64,000 nucleotides of DNA from Anaerocolumna sp. MB42-C2 (GCF_030913705.1 NZ_CP133190.1:5047501-5111500); one strand, 5' to 3'; shown: positions 43,168 to 52,872, counted from the stretch's first letter. Numbers and translations are program-made. The notes: generated by a model from the sequence alone, not told the origin.

Positions 43168-44076
43168 ATGAAGCCAAAAAAAGAGACAACAATAGAGCTA
43201 ATGATACAAAAAAAGACTAGTTATTTCATGATGCTTCCCTATTTAATATTCTTTCTGATCTTTACTATCTTGCCGGTTATTTTATCAGTTGTTCTTAGTT
43301 TTACTGATTATGATATGGTTCAAAAACCGTTGTTCATCGGTTTTGAGAATTATTTGCAGATGTTCCTAAATGATGAATATTTTATTGTTGCATTGAAAAA
43401 TACATTGGTTTTCGCAATTGTAGTTGGTCCGTTAAGCTATATCATTTGCTTTATTATTGCATGGATGATTAGTGATTTAAAACCAATGATGAGAGCGGTT
43501 GTAACCTCTTTATTCTATATTCCCACAATTGTCGGTGCTGCGGGCTGGAATGTATGGAAATTGTTATTCAGCTCCGATGAATATGGGTTTGTTAATGGTA
43601 TTCTAATGCATTGGGGCTTTTTAAGCCAGCCGATTGGCTGGCTTACAGATGAAAAATACATCATGCCAATATTAATCATTGTTCAATTGTGGCTGAGTAT
43701 GGGTATCAGTTTCCTCACCTTTATCGCAGGTTTTCAGAATGTAGATAAGACACTGTATGAAGCAGGTATGATGGATGGTGTTAAAAACAGATTTCAGGAA
43801 TTGTGGTATATAACAATACCCTCTATGGCTAATCAAATGATATTTGGAGCTGTTATGCAGATCGTCGCCTGCTTTACTGTAGCCGAAGTATCTGTTCAGC
43901 TTGCCGGATTACCCAGCACTGGTTATGCGGGTGAAACCATAGTAACACATATTATGGACTATGGAAACTTAAGGTTTGAATTTGGTTATGCATGTGCAAT
44001 GGCTGTATTACTGGTGTTTATGATGCAGTATTTTAAAAAGTTGACCTCATGGTTAATTGGAAAGATGGGACATTAG
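43168..44076 (+). CDS. ABC sugar importer permease (MalF/UgpA type) 1
   Basis: The 302-residue permease has six membrane segments, with the N-terminal PYLIFFLIFTILPVILSVVLSFTDYD signature and the EAA loop EAGMMDGVKNRFQELWYITIPS (about residues 195-216). It starts 2 bases after the binding-protein stop and forms a pair with the next permease. Its partner ATPase is not in the window. Confidence 0.93.
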   Translation: MKPKKETTIELMIQKKTSYFMMLPYLIFFLIFTILPVILSVVLSFTDYDMVQKPLFIGFENYLQMFLNDEYFIVALKNTLVFAIVVGPLSYIICFIIAWMISDLKPMMRAVVTSLFYIPTIVGAAGWNVWKLLFSSDEYGFVNGILMHWGFLSQPIGWLTDEKYIMPILIIVQLWLSMGISFLTFIAGFQNVDKTLYEAGMMDGVKNRFQELWYITIPSMANQMIFGAVMQIVACFTVAEVSVQLAGLPSTGYAGETIVTHIMDYGNLRFEFGYACAMAVLLVFMMQYFKKLTSWLIGKMGH

Positions 44077-44087
44077 GAGGGTGGAAG

Positions 44088-44966
44088 ATGTCATTATTTA
44101 AAATAAGAAAAAAACATATGGGAGTTGATCAGAGAAGATCGAAAATAGGAAATGGCTTTGTAGCTTTTATTATTATTCTTCTCGGTTTGTTTATGGCATT
44201 CCCTCTATATTATACATTTATTCAGTCAATTAAACCATCGGAAGAGTTATTTCAATTTCCACCCAAACTATATGTTTTAAGACCTACTTTAGATAGTTAT
44301 CAGGAATTATTTCAGCTTATGTCTAATATGTGGATTCCATTTACCAGATATCTGTTTAATTCATTATTAATTGCAGTTGCAGGTACTTTCTTTCATGTAC
44401 TGCTTGCAGGAATGGCTGCATATCCCCTTGCAAAGCATGAATTTCCAGGAAGAAATTTTATTTTTGCAACGATTTTACTAGGACTTATGTTTGTTGGACA
44501 GGTAACTTTCTTACCTACATTTATCATCATATCAAAGCTTGGTATGTTAAATACCTATTGGGCTTATCTGTGCCCGACAATAGGAACTTCCCTTGGGTTG
44601 TTCTTAATGAAGCAGTTTATTGAACAGATTCCGGATGCATTGATAGAAGCTGCAAGAATTGACGGGGCGAATGAATGGAGAATATATTTTAAGATAATTA
44701 CCCCAAATGTAAAGCCTGCGATATTGACCGTTATTATTTTTCAATTTGTAAACATATGGAATGGTCTTTCGAAAGAAGTTGTATATGATGAACAGTTAAA
44801 AGCAGTGAAAGTAGCTCTTGATCAGGTCGGTGTCTCCAGTCTTTATGCTAGAATGGGAGCCGGCATGGCAGGATCCGTACTGCTTATGCTGCCGCCAATC
44901 ATATTGTTCATTCTATTGCAAAGAAATGTTGTTGAAACCATGACATTTGCAGGTATGAAAGAATAA
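44088..44966 (+). CDS. ABC sugar importer permease (MalG type) 1
   Basis: The 292-residue permease starts at the ATG at 44088 after AGGAGGGTGG; an upstream frame of 13 codons lies inside the previous gene. It has six membrane segments and the EAA motif EAARIDGANEWRIYFKIITPN (about residues 185-205). Together with the MalF-type partner and the CBM-fused binding protein it forms the first importer. No ATPase is encoded nearby. Confidence 0.93.
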   Translation: MSLFKIRKKHMGVDQRRSKIGNGFVAFIIILLGLFMAFPLYYTFIQSIKPSEELFQFPPKLYVLRPTLDSYQELFQLMSNMWIPFTRYLFNSLLIAVAGTFFHVLLAGMAAYPLAKHEFPGRNFIFATILLGLMFVGQVTFLPTFIIISKLGMLNTYWAYLCPTIGTSLGLFLMKQFIEQIPDALIEAARIDGANEWRIYFKIITPNVKPAILTVIIFQFVNIWNGLSKEVVYDEQLKAVKVALDQVGVSSLYARMGAGMAGSVLLMLPPIILFILLQRNVVETMTFAGMKE

Positions 44967-45007
44967 GAATAGTTATTAGCATGCGTTACATGCGGATAGG
45001 AGTCAGA

Positions 45008-46471
45008 ATGAATAGATTTAAGAGAGTAATTTGCTTGTTAATGATTTTGATTACAGTTTTAAGTACAAAGCAGGTGGCATATGCAGAGGCAAACTATAAC
45101 TCTTATACATATAACGAATGGAGGCAATCGGTAGCTGCTCCTGAGAGCTATATCGCTACAGCAAGTAAAACCGGTAATATGTTAGGCCAAGGTGTGCTGA
45201 ATCAACCACAGGATATGTATATGGACGCAGATGGAAAATTGTATATTGCGGATACCGGAAATAACCGCTTAGTAATTGTAGATAAGGATTTGAATCTTAT
45301 TAAAATCATAGCTAGTGTTATTAATAACGAAAAAAAAGAAGAAATCACAGATCCGGAAGGATTATATGTTAGCTCGGATGGAACAATCTATGTTACTCAG
45401 CCGTCACTATCGAGAGTAATTCTTGTAAAAGACGATAAATTGATTTCGGTAATAGAAAAGCCGGTCAATAATTTAATTCCAAAGGATTTTGAATTTCGGC
45501 CAACCAAAGTAAGTGTAGACATATATGGAAGAATTTATTTACTTTCAAAAGGCTGCTATACAGGATTATTACAGTTTGATAGTAATGGAAATTTTATGGA
45601 CTATTACGGAGCGAACAAAGTTGAGGTTACATCAACCGTATTGTTCCAATATATGTGGAAAAGTCTATTAAGCGATGAACAAAGGAATTCAATGACTAGT
45701 ATACTGCCAATTGAATATTCTAATATTGACTGTAGTGCTGATGGTTTTGCGTATACTACCACAGTCGGAACCTCAACACCTTTAAGCCAGGTTAAAAAAT
45801 TGAATCCACTGGGTAATAATACTTATTACAAACATGGAAATAATGAAATAAACTTTGGAGATTATGAGCGTTCCTATAATCTCGCGGCTGTTGTAGATTC
45901 TTCATTTATTGATATTAAGGTTGATTCCGATGGTTTCATATTTGGTTTGGATAATACCAGAGGGCGGGTTTTTGAGAGAGATCAGGAAGGCAATTTAATA
46001 TCAGTATTCGGAGGTTTAGGAAATCAGTTGGGGACATTTTCCACTCCAATTGCGATTGAAGTTTATAAAGGATACATTTATGTTTTGGATTCGTTAAAAA
46101 ATAGTGTAACACTCTTTCAGCCAACAGAATACGAATCACTGCTTAGAAAAGCCACTATTCTATATAATGACGGACTGTATCAAGAATCAGCAGATACCTG
46201 GAAACAGGTGTTAAAGCGCAACAACAATAATGTAATGGCATATGAAGGATTGGGAAAGGCTCTTTCACAGAATGGGGAATATACTGAGTCTTTAAAATAT
46301 TTGAAAGATGGTGGTGAAAGATACAGCTATTCACGTGCCTTTTCAAAAATACGTTTGCAGGTGATTCGAAACTATTCACCTTACATCATGTTAGGTGTAA
46401 TTATTCTTATCCTTAGTTCCAATATCCTTAAAATCTTTAAGAAAAAGCTGAGAACCAGGAGGAAGATATAA
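45008..46471 (+). CDS. Secreted NHL-repeat and TPR protein with C-terminal anchor
   Basis: The 487-residue protein has a signal peptide (MNRFKRVICLLMILITVLS to an AYAEA site), NHL-type beta-propeller repeats (about 60-370; QGVLNQPQDMYMDADGKLYIADTGNNRLVIVDKD is a clear blade), one or two TPR-like helical pairs (about 380-445; LYNDGLYQESADTWKQVLKRNNNNVMAYEGLGKAL) and a C-terminal membrane helix followed by a basic tail. AGGAGTCAGA precedes the ATG at 45008. An extracellular scaffold for the importer is likely. Its stop overlaps the Yip1 gene start. Confidence 0.8.
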   Translation: MNRFKRVICLLMILITVLSTKQVAYAEANYNSYTYNEWRQSVAAPESYIATASKTGNMLGQGVLNQPQDMYMDADGKLYIADTGNNRLVIVDKDLNLIKIIASVINNEKKEEITDPEGLYVSSDGTIYVTQPSLSRVILVKDDKLISVIEKPVNNLIPKDFEFRPTKVSVDIYGRIYLLSKGCYTGLLQFDSNGNFMDYYGANKVEVTSTVLFQYMWKSLLSDEQRNSMTSILPIEYSNIDCSADGFAYTTTVGTSTPLSQVKKLNPLGNNTYYKHGNNEINFGDYERSYNLAAVVDSSFIDIKVDSDGFIFGLDNTRGRVFERDQEGNLISVFGGLGNQLGTFSTPIAIEVYKGYIYVLDSLKNSVTLFQPTEYESLLRKATILYNDGLYQESADTWKQVLKRNNNNVMAYEGLGKALSQNGEYTESLKYLKDGGERYSYSRAFSKIRLQVIRNYSPYIMLGVIILILSSNILKIFKKKLRTRRKI

Positions 46472-47100
46472 TGAATATGAAAATGAAAAAAGCAAAAGCT
46501 TCTAATCCTTTTTATATGATTTTTCATCCCTTTGATGCTTCCTATGATATTCGTTTTAAGAATGAAGGAGTGTTTGGTATATCATTTGTTATTTTATTTA
46601 TCTGGTTCCTCGCTTCCATCATGGAACGTCAGAATACGGGTTTTATATTTAATCATAACAAACTAAGCGATCTTAATGTTTTTGTGGTATTTGCTAAGGT
46701 GGTATTTCCTTTTGCTATGTGGACTTGCGGAAACTGGGTTGTAAGTATTCTGAAAAATGGAACGGGTAGATTCAGAGATATCTGGATATTAAGTGCTTAT
46801 TGTTCGGTACCTCATATTATTGCAAAAATTACCGGTATATTCCTTAGCAATTTTTTGGTATTGAATGAACCATTTGCAGATTATGTGAAACTTTTTGGAC
46901 TGTTATGGAGCTTAATCATCTTATTTATTGGAACTATGATTATACATGAATATGGTTTTACCGAAACCATTGCTGCATGTATATTCTCGGTGGGAATTAT
47001 GGCTGTTATACTATTTATTTCAGTTCTGGTGGGTAATTTATATACAGAATTTATTAATTTCATAAAGACAATTTTCAGTGAAATTTTATTCCGACTATAG
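46471..47100 (+). CDS. Yip1-family membrane protein
   Basis: The 209-residue protein has about five membrane segments, starting NPFYMIFHPFDASYDIRFKNEGVFGISFVILFIWFLASIM. FPFAMWTCGNWVVSILKNGTGRFRDIWILSAYCSVPHIIAKI matches the Yip1 domain of bacterial proteins. Start overlaps the NHL protein stop by one base. The family function in bacteria is unknown; its strict placement in this operon points to a structural role with the importer. Confidence 0.8.
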   Translation: MNMKMKKAKASNPFYMIFHPFDASYDIRFKNEGVFGISFVILFIWFLASIMERQNTGFIFNHNKLSDLNVFVVFAKVVFPFAMWTCGNWVVSILKNGTGRFRDIWILSAYCSVPHIIAKITGIFLSNFLVLNEPFADYVKLFGLLWSLIILFIGTMIIHEYGFTETIAACIFSVGIMAVILFISVLVGNLYTEFINFIKTIFSEILFRL

Positions 47101-47123
47101 AGTAGAAAGCAGGTGCGATTTCC

Positions 47124-49382
47124 TTGACCAACAAAATAAAGTTGAAAATAGTGATAAAAATTATTTTATATTTAATGATATTGGGGGGGTGTTGCTGGTT
47201 CATTTACATTTTACAGAGTAGTACACAAGAAGATGCCTTAAATGTAAAAAAATGGAGGGAAAAAACCATCGAATTAATCAAATCAGATACAGTTTTGGCT
47301 GCAGAGAGTGACAGCCTAAAATTGTATTTTAAAGAAGATACTGCTGAAATATGGATAGAAGATAAAAAAACAGACGAGATCTGGAGATCGAATCCTGAGA
47401 ATGCAAAGAGTGATAAAGCAGCGTTTGGATTAAATAAAACAAATATATTATCTCAATTGATTGTCGGGTATATTGATGATCAGAGCAGCTCTTTTATTGT
47501 CAATAGTTTTGTTGGTAGTGTTAAAAAAAAGACATTTGATTACAGATTGGCAGATAACGGAGTGTACGTTACATATTATTTCAATGAAACAGGTTTTGAA
47601 ATTCCAGTATACTACGGTCTGAAAGAGGATTATTTTACTGCTGATATACTTTGTAATAAAATCGTGCAGCATGATTCATTTAAAATATCGAATATTACAT
47701 TTTTACCATATATGGGCTGTGGAAGTACTAAGGATACTGGTTATTTAGTAATACCGGACGGCAGCGGCAGTATCATGAATTTTAATAATCAAAAACAGAC
47801 ATACCTTTCCTATTCCCAACCTGTTTATGGCAGAGATAATGCACTTAGTACATTAAATATAACAGAAAAGAAAGAAAATGTTACTATGCCGGTTTTTGGA
47901 ATAAAAAGAAATGATGATGCAATGTTAGGTATTATTGCACAAGGTGAATATCAGGCGGAAATTGGTGCTGAGGTGAGCGGCAAAACTTCATCTAACAATA
48001 TAGTGTATTCCAAGATAGACTTTATGCAGCTAGATACGAATAAATTATTTGCCAATAGTAATAATGAGGAAACTTCTTTCATGTGGACGGAACAATTTAA
48101 CAAATTTCCTAAATATGAAGTGCGTTATTACTTCCTAAATCAAAACGCAACCTATACGGATATGGCACTTAGATATCAGAAATATTTGGTAGATGAAAAA
48201 GGAATGACCAAATTATCTCAAGAAACAGAGGATAAGGCAAAAATCAATGTTAATCTGATTGGCGCTGTAGATAAGGTAGCTACATTCCTTGGAGTGCCTT
48301 ATAAAACAGTTGAAGTCTTAACTTCTTATTCTGATGTATTAAGAATAGCAAATGATCTCAATTCAAATTCTTTTATTGATTTAAACCTTTGGTATACCGG
48401 ATTTTTAAAAGATGGGATAAAGAGTAAATTACCTGCAAAAATTAAATTGGATAACAGATTAGGCGGTAAATCAGAGTTTTATAAATCAATCAAAGAATTA
48501 AAAAGCATGGGAATTGGTTTCTATCCATCCTTTAATATAGTGAATATGTATCAGACGGGTAATGGGTATTATAAAACAGATTCAACCAGAAGTGTATACC
48601 GTTCTGCGGCGAATCAATATGAATATTTATTAAGCACGGGGGATAAAAATTCAGCTATAAGCCCGACTTATCTTCTCTCACCATCAAAGGTAACAGGTTT
48701 AAGTAAGAAATTATTAATTTCTATAAAGAAAAATAATTTAACCAACCTTGGACTAGAGGGTATTGCGAATACTATGTATTCAAATTATAAGAAGAACGGA
48801 ATTTCTAGAAATGAGACCGGAAGTATTTTTAAGGATATTTTAGCTGAATTAGATGCTAATACGGATTCTTTACTGCTTGACAGGGCTTTTGGATATTCAA
48901 TGCCGTATGCAGATATCATTACCGATACCCCGGTATATTCCAGCGAGTATGACATGGAAGATGCTTCAATTCCTTTTTATCAAATTGTTATGTCAGGGTA
49001 TGCAACATTATACAGTGAACCTGTAAATATGCAGGGAAACATACAGGATTATCTCTTAAAACTCGCTGAAACCGGAGTAAACCCCAATTATAAACTGATA
49101 GAGAGAGATCCTTCGGTTTTAATGAATACCCAATATTCCTATCTATATTCTGTCGGATTTAATGATTGGAAAGATGATATTGTAACTACCGCAAAACGAT
49201 TTTCTAAGTTGTCTGTTACTTATGGACAAACAATAACAGGTCATAAAGAAATTGTGAATGGAGTCTTTAAGACGAGTTATAGTAACGGCGCTGCCGTATA
49301 TACAAATTATAATAACACAGAAGTTTCGGTGGATGGAGTAACGATTCGTGCGAAAGATTTTATTGTAAGGGGTGATAGATGA
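47124..49382 (+). CDS. DUF5696-type surface protein, glycosidase-like
   Basis: The 752-residue protein has an N-terminal membrane helix (about 8-28), a beta-sandwich domain (about 55-250; LYFKEDTAEIWIEDKKTDEIW, GYLVIPDGSGSIMNFNN), a central mixed region consistent with a (beta/alpha) barrel (about 370-620), and a C-terminal beta part. The order resembles GH101-like enzymes; DUF5696 is my family call from context and pattern, and catalytic residues are not identified. It starts at a TTG after GCAGGTG and its stop overlaps the next permease start. The whole is outside the cell. Confidence 0.75.
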   Translation: MTNKIKLKIVIKIILYLMILGGCCWFIYILQSSTQEDALNVKKWREKTIELIKSDTVLAAESDSLKLYFKEDTAEIWIEDKKTDEIWRSNPENAKSDKAAFGLNKTNILSQLIVGYIDDQSSSFIVNSFVGSVKKKTFDYRLADNGVYVTYYFNETGFEIPVYYGLKEDYFTADILCNKIVQHDSFKISNITFLPYMGCGSTKDTGYLVIPDGSGSIMNFNNQKQTYLSYSQPVYGRDNALSTLNITEKKENVTMPVFGIKRNDDAMLGIIAQGEYQAEIGAEVSGKTSSNNIVYSKIDFMQLDTNKLFANSNNEETSFMWTEQFNKFPKYEVRYYFLNQNATYTDMALRYQKYLVDEKGMTKLSQETEDKAKINVNLIGAVDKVATFLGVPYKTVEVLTSYSDVLRIANDLNSNSFIDLNLWYTGFLKDGIKSKLPAKIKLDNRLGGKSEFYKSIKELKSMGIGFYPSFNIVNMYQTGNGYYKTDSTRSVYRSAANQYEYLLSTGDKNSAISPTYLLSPSKVTGLSKKLLISIKKNNLTNLGLEGIANTMYSNYKKNGISRNETGSIFKDILAELDANTDSLLLDRAFGYSMPYADIITDTPVYSSEYDMEDASIPFYQIVMSGYATLYSEPVNMQGNIQDYLLKLAETGVNPNYKLIERDPSVLMNTQYSYLYSVGFNDWKDDIVTTAKRFSKLSVTYGQTITGHKEIVNGVFKTSYSNGAAVYTNYNNTEVSVDGVTIRAKDFIVRGDR

Positions 49383-50305
49383 TGAACAAAAACAATAATA
49401 ACAAAAAACAAAAAGTGAAAAAGAAGCTTCCTTACAGCACAAGAAAGAAAATTTACGGATTTATGTTCATCTTACCTTGGTTTCTTGGATTCTTGTTATT
49501 TTTTGCAGTTCCATTTGGAGAATCCATTCAATACTCCTTTGAAAAACTTGAGTCCACACCAAAAGGATTTGCAAGCAGTTTTATTGGACTCAAGAATTAT
49601 AATTATGCATTGTTTAAGGACACAGATTTTATCATTCAATGTGTTAACTCGCTAAAAGATTTAATAAGGATTCCGTTGATTATAGTTTATAGTTTATGCT
49701 TTGCTTTGTTATTAAAAGGTAAATTTGCAGGAAGAGGTCTTATGAGAGCCATAGCATTCCTTCCTGTAATTATTGGCTCAGGTGTATTAATGCAGATTTT
49801 AAGAGAAGATGTATTCTCACAGGGAATTAAGGGCAGCAGCAATTCAATCTATTTATTTACTTCAGGGGGGTTAAATTCACTGTTTTTATCAATGGGATTA
49901 AACCAGGGTATTTTAAATTTTATTAATCAAATAATAAATGTAATTTTTGACCTTACCTGGTTATCAGGAGTGCAAATTCTTCTGTTTCTTTCTGGTCTTC
50001 ATAATATACCTGATTATGTTTATGAAGCCTCTTCCCTTGAAGGAGCCCGGGTATTTGAACAATTTTTTAAGATAACACTGCCGATGCTTACGCCAATGAT
50101 ACTCTTAAATATAATTTTTAGTATAATTGATATGTTTTCCGATTACGGAAACCGAATTATCCAAATGATATATTCAATGGCGTTCGAACAAGTAAGACTA
50201 GGTTATTCCAGTGCTTTGGCGATGCTTTATTTTATAATGGTTTCAGTAGTTCTTATAATTGTTTTTCTACTTTTAAATAGATATATTGTGAAACAGGATA
50301 ATTAA
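49379..50305 (+). CDS. ABC sugar importer permease (MalF type) 2
   Basis: The 308-residue permease has six membrane segments and the EAA loop EASSLEGARVFEQFFKITLPM (about 218-238). It opens with a basic Lys/Asn-rich segment, then FMFILPWFLGFLLFFAVPFGESIQYSF. ATG ATG overlaps the previous stop; the first ATG is kept because GGGG of the DUF5696 end lies upstream. It belongs with the next permease and the lipoprotein at 51333. Confidence 0.92.
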   Translation: MMNKNNNNKKQKVKKKLPYSTRKKIYGFMFILPWFLGFLLFFAVPFGESIQYSFEKLESTPKGFASSFIGLKNYNYALFKDTDFIIQCVNSLKDLIRIPLIIVYSLCFALLLKGKFAGRGLMRAIAFLPVIIGSGVLMQILREDVFSQGIKGSSNSIYLFTSGGLNSLFLSMGLNQGILNFINQIINVIFDLTWLSGVQILLFLSGLHNIPDYVYEASSLEGARVFEQFFKITLPMLTPMILLNIIFSIIDMFSDYGNRIIQMIYSMAFEQVRLGYSSALAMLYFIMVSVVLIIVFLLLNRYIVKQDN

Positions 50306-50315
50306 GGGGGAAAAG

Positions 50316-51260
50316 ATGAATATTAAAAAAAATAAACTGGCAAAGATAATTGTAAAACTATGTAAGTATGCTGTTTTAATTTTGTTATCCTATCAGCTGT
50401 TATATCCGGTGTTATATATAATCAGCATGTCAATAAGAACACCTGCCGACGCATATGATCCAAGTATTATCTGGATACCTAAACATCTTTCAATTACTGG
50501 TTTTGTTGATGCCTTTAATTCCATGAAGTATATAAGTGCGTTAAAAACCAGTCTTGGATTAGGATTTGGTTGTGCTATATTGGATGTGTTATCCTGCGCT
50601 TTAGCTGGATATGGTTTTGCAAGGTATAAATTTCCAGGTAAAAAAATATTATTTGCCTGCGTTATTTTAACGCTGATTGTTCCATCGCAGACAATAATTC
50701 TTCCATCCTACATGAATATGAAATATTTTAAGTTAGGCGGATTATTGCCAGTGTTTTCGAAAATATTTGGAACGCCGGCATCCATCAATTTGATTGGAAC
50801 CAATTGGACTTTTTATTTACCTTCCCTGCTTGGAGCAGGAATCCGATCAGGGCTTTATATCTATATCTTTAAGCAATTTTTTGAATCGATGTCAAGTTCT
50901 TTGGAAGAAGCAGCATATGTGGATGGAAGCGGTCCGCTTCGTACATTCTTACAAATAATGCTGCCAAATGCAAAAAATGCAATCATATCAGTATTCCTGT
51001 TTTCTTTTGTATGGCATTTTAATGATTATTATCAAGCAAAACAGTTTCTTGGTACTTCAAGAAGAACCTTAATTGTCGCATTGTCATTCTTAAGAGTTGA
51101 TTTGGCATCTTATGTTGGCGGACAGACAACATCGGATCCTCTAAGAATTGTTACCCGGATGCAGGCGGGATGTCTGCTCGCAATAATTCCTATGTTCGTT
51201 CTATATTTAATAACACAAAAATATTTTTCAGACAGTATAGAGCATATGGGCATCAAATAG
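50316..51260 (+). CDS. ABC sugar importer permease (MalG type) 2
   Basis: The 314-residue permease has six membrane segments and EAAYVDGSGPLRTFLQIMLPN (about 206-226). It has the usual GYGFARYKFPGKKILFACVILTLIVPSQ loop. AAGGGGG lies before the ATG, ten bases after the partner permease. The C-terminal motif FSDSIEHMGIK is typical. Confidence 0.92.
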   Translation: MNIKKNKLAKIIVKLCKYAVLILLSYQLLYPVLYIISMSIRTPADAYDPSIIWIPKHLSITGFVDAFNSMKYISALKTSLGLGFGCAILDVLSCALAGYGFARYKFPGKKILFACVILTLIVPSQTIILPSYMNMKYFKLGGLLPVFSKIFGTPASINLIGTNWTFYLPSLLGAGIRSGLYIYIFKQFFESMSSSLEEAAYVDGSGPLRTFLQIMLPNAKNAIISVFLFSFVWHFNDYYQAKQFLGTSRRTLIVALSFLRVDLASYVGGQTTSDPLRIVTRMQAGCLLAIIPMFVLYLITQKYFSDSIEHMGIK

Positions 51261-51262
51261 GT

Positions 51263-51286
51263 TTATATTTAAATATTTAAATATAA
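51263..51286. repeat. Perfect 24-base palindrome
   Basis: The 24-base block of A and T only (starting TTATATTT and ending AAATATAA) is its own reverse complement. It lies two bases after the permease stop, and 46 bases ahead of the lipoprotein start, so it could form an operator or mRNA hairpin. Confidence 0.7.
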
Positions 51287-51332
51287 GATATATCCCCATT
51301 TATTAATAAAAAAACACATTAGGAGGTATTTT

Positions 51333-52709
51333 ATGAAAAAAATAATTTCAGTATTTATGGTATTAGTTATATCCACTATGTTGTTTACAGCATGTACAAA
51401 TAAGGCTGTGAATAATGATGTTAGTACTGATTCAGACAATACTAACACAAGCGTAACGAACACAACTGAAGATACACAGACAAATGAAACAACAGAAGAT
51501 GAAGTAAAGTCAACGCTACCCGATAAGTTGGATAACCCAAATATCACAATATTATGGCATACTTCAGAAGACCAATACAAAACAAATTTAAAAGCTAATC
51601 CAGATACTTTTGATGCGGTTTGGAGTGTTAAGGATGCTTTTGAAAAAAAATATGGTGGCAAAGTTAACATAGTTCCTGTTGCCTGGGGTGACCAGAAAGA
51701 TACTTTAATAAAAAAGGTGAATGCAGGAGAAGCAGTAGATTTAGCACAGGCAAATGACCAGAACTTCCCGGTATATCCTGCCAAAAAATTAGTCCAGGAT
51801 GTTTCTCAATATATGGATGCTAATGACAGCTTCTGGAATCCCGGAGTAACGAAAGCCTTTACTTTCGGTGGTGCTCCATATGCACTTGGTATTGATGCAA
51901 CACCTGTTGTTATCTACTTTAACAAAACATTATTTGATAATTCTGGTGTAGAAACACCTATGGATTACTATAAAGGAGGTAACTGGACCTGGGATTCTTT
52001 CCGTGAAGCTGCATTAGCTTTGACAGGAGATACGGATGGTGATTCCAAAACTGATACCTTTGGATTTGGTTGGTGGGATGGAACGTATGTTCAGTTTTTA
52101 GCAACCGATGGTATTACTAATATGGTATACAATGAAGATGGTTCAATCGGAGATAATTATATGACTCCTCAAGCAACTGAAACAATAACCTTCTTACAGA
52201 ATGCTTTTATTAAAGATAAATTTATAGATGCAAGCCAAACAGGTGATTACTTTATTAATGCATTTAAAAAAGGAAAACTAGCAATGACCTGTGAATATGG
52301 ATTTAATGGTATGACTGCATATGCAAGTGATGATTATGAAATTGGCTGGGCACCTCTTCCGAAAGGACCTTCAGGACAGGATAATCAATGTGGCGGTGGT
52401 ATGTCTGGATTTTGTATTCCTGTTACCTCGACAAACGGAGCAGGTGCCGCAGCATTTATGAGAATGTCAGCAGAAATGCTTAAAGATTTCAATGATAACC
52501 AATTACTGGATAAGTATGGACAGGAAGATGTTGATTTAATGAATACATTAGCACAAAATATCCTGTTTACTCCGATAGGAATTGATGGTTATTGGGATGC
52601 AAATACTACCATTTACCAGGGAATGATTAAAGGAACTCCGGTAAGCACATTCCTTACGAATGCAGATGAACAGATTAAAAAAGGTGTCAAGACTACTTTA
52701 GAACAGTAG
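51333..52709 (+). CDS. Extracellular solute-binding lipoprotein, family 1 (importer 2)
   Basis: The 458-residue lipoprotein has a signal peptide with lipobox LFTAC near residue 22, an acidic Thr/Asn-rich linker, and a family 1 sugar-binding domain (TILWHTSEDQYK, DVSQYMDANDSFWNPGV, YALGIDATPVVIYFNKTLFD, NGGxGMSGFCIP). AGGAGGTATTTT precedes the ATG. It should feed importer 2. It is likely acylated at the Cys and anchored outside. Confidence 0.92.
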   Translation: MKKIISVFMVLVISTMLFTACTNKAVNNDVSTDSDNTNTSVTNTTEDTQTNETTEDEVKSTLPDKLDNPNITILWHTSEDQYKTNLKANPDTFDAVWSVKDAFEKKYGGKVNIVPVAWGDQKDTLIKKVNAGEAVDLAQANDQNFPVYPAKKLVQDVSQYMDANDSFWNPGVTKAFTFGGAPYALGIDATPVVIYFNKTLFDNSGVETPMDYYKGGNWTWDSFREAALALTGDTDGDSKTDTFGFGWWDGTYVQFLATDGITNMVYNEDGSIGDNYMTPQATETITFLQNAFIKDKFIDASQTGDYFINAFKKGKLAMTCEYGFNGMTAYASDDYEIGWAPLPKGPSGQDNQCGGGMSGFCIPVTSTNGAGAAAFMRMSAEMLKDFNDNQLLDKYGQEDVDLMNTLAQNILFTPIGIDGYWDANTTIYQGMIKGTPVSTFLTNADEQIKKGVKTTLEQ

Positions 52710-52740
52710 AGGGTTAAGTCATTCATAAAAATTAATTGAA

Positions 52741-52770
52741 TGTATTTACATAAATGGGGATGTAAACATT
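52741..52770 (+). promoter_or_regulatory. LacI-type operator-like sites upstream of the GH32 lipoprotein
   Basis: TGTATTTACA (52741-52750) and ATGTAAACAT (52760-52769) share the TGTAAAC half-site seen upstream of the LacI genes at 54577 and 63710. Position is about 100 bases before the GH32 lipoprotein start. Confidence 0.45.
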
Positions 52771-52784
52771 TGGATAGATATTTT

Positions 52785-52814
52785 CCATCACCGCCTATAC
52801 TATAGCGGTGATGG
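52785..52814 (+). terminator. GC-rich hairpin between binding protein and GH32 gene
   Basis: CCATCACCGC and GCGGTGATGG form a perfect 10-bp stem with a 10-base loop. There is no T run, so a stabilising 3' structure or attenuator that sets a high binding protein to enzyme ratio is more likely than a plain terminator. Confidence 0.6.
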
Positions 52815-52872
52815 GTTAAAGGAGTTTAATCCTGATTTGCATGTGTGTTAAAGCACACAGATGGGAGTTAGA

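Noticed and set aside
51269..51784. 171-codon minus-strand ORF
   Set aside because: It is antisense to the importer 2 lipoprotein gene, which has a clear signal peptide and family motifs.
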